From positions 31,988,172-32,052,171 of the forward strand of contig OX031063.1 in assembly GCA_943736015.1 (NCBI GenBank): 64,000 bases of DNA. Reading direction: 5' to 3'. The notes below the pieces were generated by a model. The model was not told the origin of the DNA. It worked only from the letters and a program-made list of their open reading frames with translations, and did not search any database. The position numbers and the translations under genes are program-made. The DNA comes from Tridacna crocea (taxonomy: Eukaryota > Mollusca > Bivalvia > Cardiida > Cardiidae). Below, one piece after another: positions 11,301 through 19,383 of the stretch; positions within the stretch are counted from its first letter, which is position 1, and every line of letters begins with the position of its first letter.

Positions 11301-14300
11301 GTGAAAAGTACCCTTAATATAGCAATATTTGCAAACTTTGGTTTGAAAGTCTGATTTTTGTTGGTACTAAAGATCAAACCTAAACTGCACAGATAAGATC
11401 AGGTCTACTCTCACTGTGTACTGTTTTGTAAGACATTCTTACTGAAAACAACAATGAAATTGCAACAATTTGTCTTTATCCTCTTACAAGATAATTAATT
11501 GATATGTTCCTGCCCCACATACCCACCCCCAACCCTGCCCCAAAGAAATATTTAAATTATAGGCCTGCCTACCTACTTACCTACCTACCTACGTACCAAG
11601 CCACCCACTCTATGTCTCTCTGTCTTATTACCCGTATCTACCCTCTGTCTCTCTGTGTGTCTCTTGCTTTGTATTCTGTCCCTCTGTGTATATATTGTCA
11701 GTTTATTTCCAAAACCTCGTAACTACAGCTTGTTACAAGATGTAGTTACGAGGTTTTGAAAGTAAACCGACTATGTGTGTGTTGAAGTGTCACTTTACTA
11801 TCGACTTTTTTAAAGACTGAAATCATTTCAGCAATATTGAATTTCTTGAGTGCAACTGTTTTCGCTGTGGGGCTGTCTAAAATTTTGTCAACTGGTAAAC
11901 ATTTAGCTTTCATCAGTTTTTGTACATACTTTCCAGTTACTCACAAAGATTGTAACAGCAAGTCTGAAAGAAGCGAGCAAAGATAACTTGACATCAATCT
12001 GTTTTCCAACACTGGGCACTGGCTACTTGAAATACCCACCTAATACATCAGCTAGTCTTATGTTTGCTGCAATCAAAGATTTTGCTGTAAACAATAGAAG
12101 TTCTGCCTTGAGAACAGTGATTATTGTGATACATTCAATATCTCCCAGCACACTTTTACAGGTTTGGTCAATAATTCTTCCATTGTTTCTCCCTCTTGGT
12201 TTCTACTTCTCTCTGTATTCACTCTGCACTATTATTTAGAAAAACTTTTGACTCTTTTCAGATGACAAATGAAATGTTACTCAAACAGAGGGATATGTCT
12301 TTGAAATGGTAGAAAGTGCTGGATGATTTAGGCACATTTAATTCGTCAAATGCAAATGCTTTCAGTTCAATGAGTCTAGAATTTTGTCATTTTGTAAAGA
12401 GTTAAAAATCTAATTCAGTAGACCATTTGAGCAGATTGTAGTGGATGCTAAGTTGTTGAGTTTACCCTTTACCACAAACCTTTGATTTTAAATGACCCTG
12501 AAATAGCAGCCTTTTGAAAACATTGTGGGAAAGGCTGGTAAACAGCATTTTCTCCTTTTCCCAAAAATGTTTTCAACCCAATTAAAAACAAATTCCATCA
12601 GTTTAGCCACACTTAAATTGTTGTGTGCAAACGTTTTCAGTTTGGACAAGTCTACAATTTTTTTTTATTGTGTGGTATAGTGTTGAAAAGGAACAATTAA
12701 CATCTTACAAGATGAAAAAATTTTACATCCATCCAAATTGAAAGCAACAGCAAGCAACGAAATAATGTGGCTTAAATATCTCTGGAAGGTAAGAAAAACA
12801 TTGGAGGAAAAGGAGAAAATGCTGGTAGCCAGCATTTTCTCCTTTTTCCACAATGTTTTGAAAAGCGTTCATCTTCAGGGTTGTTAAAATACAGGTTTGT
12901 TCAGTAAATTATCAAAAAAAAAATTAACACGAACTGGTTTTCTATTCACAGCCATTTCAAAGTAAACACAAGGAAATCCTATCAGTCCAAGAAATACCAG
13001 AGCCAACTAAAAGATCAAAACCTGAAGTACCTCCCAGAAGGAGAGTTAGACCTATGACAGCAGAACTGGCCAGCAGACTGTCAACTGTAGACATAGGAGT
13101 AATTGAGAAAGCAATAAAAAGACCTATTTCAGTTGAACAGTGCTCAAATATCAAGCTGCCTCCAGGAGCTGTTCCTATTTTACCAAGGCTGCCCTCTACC
13201 CAATCTAAAACAGATAAAGAAGAGGTAAACACCACTGGGGCAGCAGCAGCTCCTTCTAGAAATACACCACAGTTTTGCATGCACATGTACCAGCTTGAAA
13301 TATACCCTCCACATTACTGGACAGCTTATACCAATGATAGAAATGTTAAAGAATGGAAAGTGAAAGAAATGGGCGAAACAGGGTATAAATGTATAAAAGT
13401 GACTGGTCCCATGTTCAGATCTATTGCTAAGCTTGTGAATGCTACCTGGAACCAAGCTAAAGTTGGACAAGGAAGAGATGCTCTCGGACTATCAGGGCTT
13501 GGACATTCGAGTCTGAAGGTCACAAAGGTTCAGAGGATTGAAAATTTAAAAGTCTATGAGAGTTACAGACAGAAACAGCAACAGTTGTTTCACAAAGCTG
13601 GAGAAGGTCAGTAACTGGATAAGCATTTGATCAGTCTTGGACCTTTTATATCTCTCAGTCAGGTGTCAAGACTAGAAAAGTAGAATTAAAGTGGAATTTA
13701 GAGTGTTTTCAAAAGGCTTCTATCTCAGGGTTGTAAAAACCAAGGATTATTTGGTAAAGTGAAAAAAATTTAAACACATATTAGCCTGCTACGTATTCCC
13801 AGACTGACCTGGGCCAAAACTTTTTACTTTCGTTAGACTTCCTGCATGTTGAAGGACTATTCTACCATGTCTGCTTTTAGACAAAGTGGAGCTAAATTGC
13901 AAAACAGCTTGATTTGTCCATGAATTATGTGGAAGTATAAAATCTCCCTTTCCCAGATTAATGCTAATTATTTGTTATACATGTAGCTTGGTTTCTGAAT
14001 AGGCCATCATGCTGTCGCTAATTGTATGTTGGAGAAACAAAAAAAGATTTTTATTTTATTCCCTGCCAAAAAGGCAGCAAGGATAATGGTAATAGTAGCC
14101 ATCTGTTTCTCCTTCATTCTGTCTGTCTGTTTATCCTTCTATCTCACGTTCTTGTCCACAGCTTGAGAGGTGTAAACATTAAACTGCACAAGTTGATAGA
14201 TGACATTAATGACAAGTACAGTGTACAAGAACCATAACTTTCAGCCCCATAATTTAGAAGTTATAACTCAAAAACTATCAGAAGTGTAACATGATACTTC

Positions 14301-17300
14301 ACTGGTGCATAAATGACTTTGATGAGAAATGCAGTGCACAAGAACCATAATTCTTGGTTGCATATTTAAGGAGTTATTGACCTTTGTCACTTGTTCTTAT
14401 TTTAATTTTATCCAGAGCATAACTTGAAAACAACGTGAGATAGAAACACAAAACTTTGCATGTTGATAGATGACATTGAGAAGTGCATTGTACAAGAACC
14501 ATAACTTGTGGTGCTATAATTTAGGAGTTATTTCTCTTTGTTACTTTTCCTACTCAGTTTTTCATAACCCTTTACCACACGAGACAAGTTTAGACCAATC
14601 CAAATTGAAAGCATATGCAGACAACAAAATAAATGTGACTAAAGAATTAAGATTTGTTTAAGGAAGGGAAGAAAACATTGTGGGAAAAGGAGAAAATGCT
14701 GGTAGCCAGCCTGTTCTCCTTTTCCAACAATGTTTTCAAAAGGCTTTTTTCTCAGGGTCATTAAAAGTTGGGATTGTGTGGTTAAGAGTTTAGATACCAA
14801 TATTAGACTTCAGAGTTAGGCAAATTTTATTGAGGATAATGGCAATACTATGATTTGGGTTATGCCCCTTTGTTAAGTTTTTTTTTTGTCTCAAGGTTCC
14901 TTTGGAGCACAACACGAGCTGTATAAACTTCACAGCTGGATAGTTGTCTCTGAGGAAGACTGCAGTACACAAGATTGATACTCTACCTTCATTTTTTTTT
15001 TTATTGGTCTTTGTTGTTTTTCAGATTTTTTTTAAAATCTGATATCATTTGTGTTTATACCTGACAGCCATGTAAGAAAAGTGTGCCTTGAAGTTATATC
15101 ATACTTTGTATGTAGCATTGTCAGAAACTGATTCTTATATCTGGCTGTTTCAGCCTTTTGACCAAGACACAGATCTTTTATTGAGCAAGCATTTGGTGGC
15201 ATGGTATGGCCATGTCAATATGGTGCTTGTTATTATTGCAAGTATCTGCTCAACTCTGAATATTGTGAAAAAATACTGATCAGAATTTAGTCTCAGTTGA
15301 AGAATATGATGACTATGGGTCCTTAATCTTAAATTGTTAGATTGAAACACTTAACCCTTTCCCAAATGGCATATTTTATACCAGACCAAATTGAAGGATT
15401 TTGCAGATGATAAATTAACAGTTGCTAAAAAGATGATTTTTCTATATGAAAGGGTAGAAAATATTGTGGGAAAAGGAGAAAATGCTGGCTTCCAGCATTT
15501 TCTCCTTTTCCCACAATATTTTTTAAAAGGCTTCTATTCCTGGGATTGTTTGGGAAAGGGTTCAAATAGATGAGGATAAGTGCAGATTGAGAGCAGAGTG
15601 CTAAATGATGCAATCTGACCTGGAATCTCATCTGTCTTATATTGTGTCAGATATATTTGCAATACATTGTGCTAGACATTTCATCCACTTAAAACTGTCT
15701 TGAAGTCCTAAAACTGATATGAAATTGAAATATATGCAAAGGTGTTTAGTTCCTCAGGTGCACATGAAATTTATAAACAATGCTCTGTCAAGGTATCAAC
15801 CGATGTCACCTTGACTATCTGCACAGGCTGATGGGTAAAATCATTTTGGACTAAATTTGCTACATGTCCAAAGACCAGTTTACCTCATGATTCAGGTGAT
15901 TGATAGAATAGATTTTATGGGTTCATAGCCTTGTTATGACTTGTCTGGTGTAATGCATCACAGTTTTCCCAAAGCAAGGCTCATGTACCTTTTATAATGA
16001 CAAACTGAATTATAATAATCCATTCATTTAACTCTATACTAAACGATAAAATTTTGGACTAGTCTAAATTGAAAGCATTTGCAGACGACAAAATAAAAGT
16101 GACAGAAAATCAGAAATTTTTTTTGTGAAAGGTAGAAAACATTGTGGGAAAAAGGAGAAAATGCTGGTTACCAGCATTTTCTCCTTTTCCCACAATGTTT
16201 CCTAAAGGCTTCTTTCTCAGGTAAAAGTATGGATTGTGTGGTAATGGGTTAACTCTGTACCAAATGATAAAATTTTGGACTAGTCAAAATTGAAAGCACT
16301 TGGAGACAAGAGATAAACATAATGCAAAAATTGAAGTTTGTTTCCACCAGGGTAGAAAACATTGTGGAAAGAGGAGAAAATGCTGGTTACCAGCATTTTC
16401 TTCTTTTCCTACACTGTTTTCAAGAGGCATTTATCTCAGCATCGTAAAAACAAGGGATTGTTTGGTAAAGGGTTAAAACAGAAAAGTTGAAAAGACTACA
16501 CACTAGAAATTGACAGTTAAGCTAACCAGCACAGACAATTCCTTTTCACTTACATTCATATTTTTTCATGTTTTTCAGAAAATATGTTTGAGAAGCTTTC
16601 TTCCATGCAAGCAAAATATGGTGACCCAAAGTCTGTGACTCACCTTGATGATACCATGAAAGCCTCCCTCTACGATGAGGTCAATGAAGGATACTTTTTC
16701 CATGGAACAAAACAAGAAAATGTAGAAGGGGTAATCAAGAATGGGATTGACCCAAGATTAGCTCACCAACATGCTGTCTTTGGACAAGGACTTTACATGG
16801 CTGAAAGCTCTACGAAAGCTGATCAGTATACTGGTATGTGATAAATATTTTTATACCACCCAAAACTCTGTTTGGGGGGTATATAGAAGTCAGCTTTTAC
16901 CACATTATCCAAGCTTTTACCACCATGGCATGGAGAGGTTTTGAGAATATTGGTTGAAGAATAGGAAAGCTCATTACCATTTTCATCCCCTCAATGTTTT
17001 TTACCCTTTCAAAATAATTTCATGGAGGGGGTAAACTGGAATCACTATGGCTGGCTGTCTGTCTGTTCTTCTGTCTGTAGACATGAATTTGTCTGGTGAA
17101 ATACTCAAACAGTTTTTCAGGTACTGAACTAATATTTACACACAGTATTCCTATATTGTGCATGTTCAATTTTCATGACCCTACTGAGATTTGTTGCAGA
17201 ATTATCTCCCCTTGAACTTTTTTTTTCCAAATTTTACTTTTGTACCAAACCATTCTGTGACAAAGACCTGCTTTTTGACAGGGAGCTGGTGGGGGGTATG

Positions 17301-18092
17301 ATCATGTTTAGTGATAGCTCTAGTTTCTGCAGTGTTTCACTTGTCATCAGCAAATACTTCCAATTTCGGCCAGTCTAAAGTTTTGCACTGGGTAAAGAGT
17401 AAGTCAAAAAGACGTATTCTCACAATTCTCTGGCTTGACCCAACAATTGCAATTGAAAGCAATTAAAATGGTCTCAAATATCTTTCAAAGTGTCCAATAG
17501 TTTATATTCAAGAAACATGTATAGTGACCAATGCATGCTCTTGATCATAGTCTACATGTATCTTGCTGAAAGCTTTTAAAGCAATTTTGTTTAATTCTTT
17601 ACCACACAATCCCGAGTTTCTATGACCCTTAAAGAGAAGGCTTTGAAAACATTGTGGGAAAAGGAGAAAATTATGTTAATCTGTGCTAATACTTTTCTGG
17701 TGCATTAAGCCCCCATTTCACAGAGTATGGCTCATAAGTCTTTCTTTGAAGTCGACAAATTCTTGAGAAATCGACTATACATGTTATCAAGAATGGACTA
17801 CAATGCCTCTGTTGTTTTATTTTCAGATGAGAGGGGGGAGAACAGCAGAAAGCGGAAAAATTTACAAATGTTCTTGGTGCGCTGTAGTTTGGGCAAAATT
17901 TGTTTGATGAAAAAAGCAGAAAAATTTCGGCGCCCTCCATGTTGTGTGTCAGACTGTTTAAGTGATGCATGCACACATGATAAGAGATATGATAGTATTG
18001 TGGAAGAAGAACGGTATATATTTAGAGAATTTGTTGTCTACGAGGGTTGCCAGGCTTATCCAGAGTATCTGATCACTTATGACAGAGTTTAA
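2246..18092 (+). CDS. macrodomain ADP-ribosyltransferase, PARP14/15-like (10 exons, 805 aa)
   Basis: Exons 2246-2366, 4054-4133, 5640-5867, 6577-6838, 8051-8133, 10922-11164, 11937-12161, 12952-13606, 16579-16833 and 17827-18092 join in frame. Residues 1-50 are Ser/Asp/Glu-rich. Macrodomain 1 (about 55-230) has VDVIVNST and LDLSKG. Macrodomain 2 (about 238-412) has LDLSKG and LGTG but a degenerate VVMTTST in place of DVIVN. The PARP catalytic domain (about 515-805) has H674 in FFHGTK, Y705 in GQGLYMAE and E785 in REFVVY, followed by QAYPEYLITY. By family, it transfers ADP-ribose from NAD+ to proteins, and macrodomains bind ADP-ribose; vertebrate relatives act in innate immunity. The macro-macro-PARP order resembles PARP15; no WWE, RRM or ankyrin domain is visible. 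The start at 2246 is uncertain, because the exon is open back to its acceptor at 2227 and N-terminal exons could lie further upstream. A MITE-A begins at the stop codon. Confidence 0.9.
2504..2732 (+). mobile_element. MITE-A, full length
   Basis: It lies in PARP intron 1, flanked by TTAA. The outer stem has CACTGT/ACAGTG, a paired change. Confidence 0.9.
2906..3135 (+). mobile_element. MITE-A, full length, ends decayed
   Basis: The terminal tetranucleotides have mutated to TGAA and TTAG. The stem has AAGAAGAAAA on the left and TTTTCTTCTT on the right, a paired change from GGAG/CTCC. Confidence 0.8.
3242..3352 (+). mobile_element. MITE-A fragment
   Basis: This is a left arm and left stem with decayed sequence; the right half is missing. 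Confidence 0.5.
3521..3720 (-). mobile_element. MITE-A, left stem arm deleted
   Basis: TTAA lies at both ends. The left stem arm between GAAGGGTAG and GTTACCAGCAT is missing, so no hairpin can form. It shares its right TTAA with the next element. Confidence 0.8.
3717..3975 (+). mobile_element. MITE-B, rearranged with two copies of one end
   Basis: It begins as a normal MITE-B (CCCCATAAGGC arm, stem at about 3775-3830 with GTGGCCAAAGG/CCTTTGGCCAC). After CTATGGAG it switches to an inverted copy of its own first arm (TGCTATCAAAAGGTGTCATA ... CCTTATGGGGTAAA). Both outer ends are therefore the same end. Confidence 0.75.
4054..4133 (+). CDS. PARP exon 2
   Basis: The exon runs from TTTCAG|ACTCGG to CAACAG|GTACAA (80 nt, phase 1 to phase 0). 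It encodes DDDTLSKRYGSVKVSVIKDE, the acidic tail and first strand of macrodomain 1. Confidence 0.8.
4232..4544. mobile_element. two abutting MITE-A remnants
   Basis: The left half of one copy (4232-4342, stem with mismatches) is followed directly by a reverse-orientation copy (4343-4544, stem about 4420-4490) ending GGTAATTGGTTAA. Confidence 0.65.
4606..4833 (-). mobile_element. MITE-A, full length
   Basis: TTAA lies at both ends. The stem is nearly perfect except for a short deletion in the right arm (CATTCCTCC). Confidence 0.9.
4850..5011 (-). mobile_element. MITE-A, decayed
   Basis: It has traces of the GCAGAC arm and a partial stem (GAGAAAATGCTGGTTACCA). It abuts the next copy at TTAA. 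Confidence 0.5.
5008..5236 (-). mobile_element. MITE-A, full length, CCCTTTCCCA subtype
   Basis: The ends read TTAACCCTTTCCCAAACGAC and TTTGGGAAAGGGTTAA, a paired CCCA/TGGG variant of the termini. The stem of about 67 nt is perfect. Confidence 0.92.
5397..5580 (+). mobile_element. MITE-A, left end lost
   Basis: The stem is imperfect and the right arm keeps GTCATCTGCAAATGC. Confidence 0.6.
5640..5867 (+). CDS. PARP exon 3, macrodomain 1 N-terminal half
   Basis: The exon runs from TTAAAG|GTGGAT to AAAAAG|GTATTT (228 nt, phase 0 to 0). It starts VDVIVNST and contains LDLSKG and LLQAAGDTIQKEC, the ADP-ribose pocket region of macrodomains. Confidence 0.92.
5999..6229 (+). mobile_element. MITE-A, full length
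   Basis: It lies in PARP intron 3 with TTAA at both ends. The right stem arm carries several changes. Confidence 0.85.
6577..6838 (+). CDS. PARP exon 4, macrodomain 1 C-terminal half
   Basis: The exon runs from GTTGCAG|GCACTG to CCTTG|GTAATT (262 nt, phase 0 to 1). It encodes IALPALGTGMLSYD, the second ADP-ribose loop, and the final macro strand VRFVIYPAD. Confidence 0.9.
6890..7030 (+). mobile_element. MITE-A, strongly decayed
   Basis: It retains GAAGGAAGCTTTTGAAACAA and a broken stem. Confidence 0.35.
7290..7508 (+). mobile_element. MITE-A, full length
   Basis: TTAA lies at both ends. A 10-bp deletion in the left arm brings the stem closer to the end. Confidence 0.88.
7509..8050. other. 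PARP intron 4 sequence
   Basis: This is AT-rich DNA with one badly decayed MITE-A stem near 7905-7965. I see nothing else in it. Confidence 0.5.
8051..8133 (+). CDS. PARP exon 5
   Basis: The exon runs from TATTTCAG|AAGAAA to CAAGAT|GTAAGT (83 nt, phase 1 to 0). It encodes KVGEIDVKLVIGTLINQD, the first strands of macrodomain 2. Confidence 0.8.
8171..8400 (-). mobile_element. MITE-A, full length
   Basis: The left TTAA has decayed to TGAA and the right TTAA is intact. The stem is nearly perfect. Confidence 0.88.
8401..8520. repeat. dispersed repeat E
   Basis: It contains GCACCTTTCACAACTATAGA and the paired GATCTAGTCTGATC motif of family E. Confidence 0.45.
8640..9000. other. CpG-richer patch in PARP intron 5, unidentified
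   Basis: Base composition differs from the flanks (GCGCTATATTGG, TTGGCCGATAAGACG). It holds an open 100-codon frame (8696-8998) with no recognisable domain. It could be a remnant of an unlisted repeat; no function is proposed. Confidence 0.25.
9495..9600. repeat. dispersed repeat E with inverted GATC motifs
   Basis: ACAGTGTAGATCTAAGATCA and TGATCTTGATCTACACTGT form an imperfect inverted pair around a short loop. Confidence 0.55.
9917..10020 (-). mobile_element. MITE-A right half
   Basis: The right stem arm and the GTCATTGTGTGGC arm are intact; the left half is missing or scrambled (a stray stem piece lies at 9733-9753). Confidence 0.6.
10023..10146. mobile_element. 124-bp snapback element
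   Basis: CTGCCAATGAGCATAATTCC at 10023 is inverted as ATATGCTCATTGACAG ending at 10146 (about 23-bp arms, one gap). The 75-bp loop is unrelated to the MITEs on either side, and no clear target duplication can be read. Confidence 0.5.
10148..10375 (+). mobile_element. MITE-A, full length
   Basis: TTAA lies at both ends. The stem is nearly perfect with a GGATACC centre. Confidence 0.9.
10383..10495 (-). mobile_element. MITE-A half, stem plus right arm
   Basis: The right arm ends GTGGTAAAGGCTTAA, and the TTAA is shared with the next copy. Confidence 0.65.
10492..10720 (-). mobile_element. MITE-A, full length
   Basis: TTAA lies at both ends. The stem is imperfect (left arm GAGAGAAAAGCAG). Confidence 0.85.
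10717..10900 (-). mobile_element. MITE-A, decayed, next to a splice acceptor
   Basis: It abuts the previous copy at TTAA and ends about 20 bp before the acceptor of PARP exon 6, so the branch-point region of this intron probably derives from or borders the element. Confidence 0.6.
10922..11164 (+). CDS. PARP exon 6, macrodomain 2 N-terminal half
   Basis: The exon runs from ATTTCAG|TGTGAG to TCACAG|GTCTGC (243 nt, phase 0 to 0). It encodes CEVVMTTSTRKLDLSKG and LKAAGSSLQREC; the usual Asn of VNxxN is replaced. Confidence 0.9.
11195..11420. repeat. dispersed repeat E
   Basis: It begins AAGCACCTTACACAACTTTA and includes GTGTAGATGAAGATTATATT. Confidence 0.45.
11565..11700. repeat. simple repeats (CTAC)n and CT/GT-rich
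   Basis: CCTACCTACCTACCTACGTA is followed by TCTGTCTCTCTGTGTGTCTC-type sequence. Confidence 0.85.
11711..11757. repeat. perfect 17-bp hairpin, 13-nt loop
   Basis: AAAACCTCGTAACTACA and TGTAGTTACGAGGTTTT are exact reverse complements. It lies in PARP intron 6 beside the simple repeat. Confidence 0.85.
11937..12161 (+). CDS. PARP exon 7, macrodomain 2 C-terminal half
   Basis: The exon runs from TTTCCAG|TTACTC to TTACAG|GTTTGG (225 nt, phase 0 to 0). It encodes ICFPTLGTGYLKYP and RTVIIVIHS. Confidence 0.92.
12330..12410 (+). mobile_element. MITE-A right arm remnant
   Basis: It keeps CAAATGCAAATGCTTTCAGT and AGAATTTTGTCATTTTGTAA. Confidence 0.4.
12462..12686 (+). mobile_element. MITE-A, full length, stem arm shortened
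   Basis: The left stem arm has lost AAAAGGAGAAAATGCTG-like sequence (GTGGGAAAGGCTGG), so only part of the stem pairs. Confidence 0.75.
12697..12910 (-). mobile_element. MITE-A, decayed arms, good stem
   Basis: The stem at about 12795-12860 is nearly perfect. The element ends about 40 bp before PARP exon 8. Confidence 0.7.
12952..13606 (+). CDS. PARP exon 8, linker and start of catalytic domain
   Basis: The exon runs from TATTCACAG|CCATTT to GAGAAG|GTCAGT (655 nt, phase 0 to 1) and is the largest exon. The first ~110 codons are a basic/Pro-rich linker with an Ala run. The rest reads as the N-terminal part of a PARP catalytic domain, ending VQRIENLKVYESYRQKQQQ, which matches the helix before the NAD+-binding core. 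Confidence 0.92.
13685..13770 (-). mobile_element. MITE-A right-arm fragment
   Basis: TTTTCAAAAGGCTTCTATCT then GGATTATTTGGTAAA. Confidence 0.55.
13783..13960. repeat. dispersed repeat F
   Basis: It contains AGACTGACCTGGGCCAAAAC and GACTATTCTACCATGTCTGC. Confidence 0.45.
14160..14560. repeat. internally repetitive element (~115-150-bp units)
   Basis: The motif TACAAGAACCATAACTT recurs near 14222, 14337 and 14490, each time after GATAGATGACATT-like sequence and before TTTAGGAGTTAT-like sequence. A further relative lies near 14930-14970. Confidence 0.6.
14565..14792 (-). mobile_element. MITE-A, full length, ends decayed
   Basis: It starts ATAACCCTTTACCACACGAG and ends GTGGTTAAGAGTTTA. The right stem arm has CCTGTTCTCC. 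Confidence 0.8.
15351..15564 (-). mobile_element. MITE-A, CCCTTTCCCA subtype
   Basis: The left TTAA is intact and the right has decayed to TTCA. The stem has AATATTGTGGG/CCCACAATATT, a paired change in the outer stem. Confidence 0.88.
16028..16252 (-). mobile_element. MITE-A, full length
   Basis: TTAA lies at both ends. The stem is nearly perfect. It shares its right TTAA with the next element. Confidence 0.9.
16249..16476 (-). mobile_element. MITE-A, full length, head to tail with the previous copy
   Basis: It starts TTAACTCTGTACCAAATGAT and ends TGGTAAAGGGTTAA. It has the same orientation as its neighbour but a clearly different sequence, so this is not a recent tandem duplication. Confidence 0.88.
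16579..16833 (+). CDS. PARP exon 9, catalytic core with His and Tyr
   Basis: The exon runs from TTTTCAG|AAAATA to TACTG|GTATGT (255 nt, phase 1 to 1). It encodes YFFHGTKQENVEGVI (His 674, codon at 16701) and FGQGLYMAESSTKADQYT (Tyr 705). Confidence 0.95.
16850..17260. repeat. unclassified bivalve-type repeat in PARP intron 9
   Basis: It starts near TACCACCCAAAACTCTGTTT and includes GGCTGGCTGTCTGTCTGTTC and TTTTCATGACCCTACTGAG. No internal coding sequence is recognised. The assignment rests on general resemblance only. Confidence 0.35.
17590..17675 (+). mobile_element. MITE-A left half
   Basis: TTAATTCTTTACCACACAAT and the left stem arm; the rest is missing. Confidence 0.65.
17827..18092 (+). 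CDS. PARP exon 10, end of catalytic domain and stop
   Basis: The acceptor TATTTTCAG ends at 17826. The exon encodes MFLVRCSLGKICLM, YIFREFVVYEGCQAYPEYLI (Glu 785) and ends TYDRV followed by TAA at 18090-18092. That TAA lies inside the TTAA that opens the following MITE-A. Confidence 0.93.
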
Positions 18093-18316
18093 CTCATTAC
18101 CAAAATAAAAAAATTTTTGGATAGTCCAAATTGAAAGCATTTGCAGACAGCAAAGTAAAAGTGACTGAAAATTTGAAATTGGTTTGTGAAGGGTAGAAAA
18201 CATTGTGGGAAAAGGAGAAAATGCTGGTTGCCAGCATTTCTCCTTTTCCTACAATGTTTTCTAAAGGCTTCTATCTCAGGATTGTAAAAAGTAGGGATTG
18301 TGTGATAATGGGTTAA
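18089..18316 (-). mobile_element. MITE-A, full length, inserted at the PARP stop codon
   Basis: The element starts TTAACTCATTACCAAAATAA; bases 2-4 of its TTAA are the PARP stop. It ends GATAATGGGTTAA. The stem at about 18195-18262 is nearly perfect with a GTTGCC centre. A mutation in its left arm has created AATAAA at 18104-18109, 12 nt after the stop. Confidence 0.92.
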
Positions 18317-18429
18317 TGGTGCTCTCTGCATCGATTGCAATTATGTTGTCTATGTTTATGTAATGATAGAAAATTTTCAAACCAAAAATTTCAAATTTTA
18401 ACTCTTAGACAAACATTCATGCCATGTTT

Positions 18430-18648
18430 TTAACCCTTTAGCAAATGAGTTTTAGATTGGTCCAAAGTAAAAGCATTTTGCAGATGATAAATGTTGTGAA
18501 GATGATGTTTATGCAAGTGTAGAAAAGCTAATGGGAAAAGGAGAAAAAACTGGTCACCAGCATTTTATTCTTTCCCCATTAGGTGTTAGGTTTCAAAAGG
18601 CTGTTTTCTCAGGGTCGTAAAAGTCTGGAGTGTGTGTTAAAGATTTGA
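18430..18648 (-). mobile_element. MITE-A, decayed
   Basis: It starts TTAACCCTTTAGCAAATGAG. The stem is partial. Confidence 0.65.
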
Positions 18649-18775
18649 CAACCCTTGGGAAAAGGGCTTTTGAAACAGCATTTTTCCTTTTCTGACATTG
18701 CTTTCTACCCTTTCAAAGTCCAGCCCCATTACTTTGAGCGAATTGGAAGTGTCCTTTTCGTGATTTGGACAAAGA

Positions 18776-19004
18776 TTAACCCATTACCAAACAACAAATT
18801 TTTAGAGTGACCGAAATTGAAAGCATTTGTAGATGACAAAATAATTGTGACTCAGAAATTAGAATTTGATTTAGGAAGGGCAGAAAACATTGTGGGAAAA
18901 GGAGAAAATGCTGCTTACCAGCATTTTCTCCTTTTCCCACAATGTTTTCAAAAGGCTTCTTTCACAGGGTAGTTAAAAGTTGGGATTGTGTGATAAAGGG
19001 TTAA
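18776..19004 (-). mobile_element. MITE-A, full length
   Basis: TTAA lies at both ends. The stem is nearly perfect (one C in CTGCTTACCAG). The right TTAA is shared with the next copy. Confidence 0.92.
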
Positions 19005-19180
19005 CTCTTTATCAAACTAAAAGGTTTTGGATGGGCCCAGATTGAAAGCATTTGCAGACAGTTAATTAAAAGTAGTTTAATTGACAGAATTTGCCTGTAA
19101 TGTTTTTAAAAGTCTTTTTTCTCAGGATCATTAAAATTTAGGATTGTGTCCATTTATTGCAAAGATTTAACCCTCTACTG
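19001..19180 (-). mobile_element. MITE-A, stem deleted
   Basis: The arms GCATTTGCAGACAG and TCTTTTTTCTCAGGATCATT are joined without the palindrome. Confidence 0.6.
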
Positions 19181-19182
19181 TT

Positions 19183-19365
19183 TACCACACAATCTGGACT
19201 ACTAATGATTATGAAAAAAGTTTCTGAAAACATTGTGAGAAAAGGACAAAATGTAGCATCCAGCATTTCCTCCTTTTCTCATTATATTTGTTGAAAGTCT
19301 TTGTTTCCCAGGGTCTTTAGAAGTCTAGACTGTGTTGTAAATGCTTGGTCTTAAGTTTTAACATT
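19183..19365 (+). mobile_element. MITE-A, decayed
   Basis: GTTTACCACACAATCTGGAC with a partial stem GAGAAAAGGACAAAATG. Confidence 0.55.
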
Positions 19366-19383
19366 AGGCAAAGAGTTAACCTA

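Noticed and set aside
2228-18092. WWE or RRM domains in the PARP gene
   Set aside because: The assembled 805 residues contain only two macrodomains and the catalytic domain; the exon 8 linker lacks the Trp-Trp-Glu pattern.
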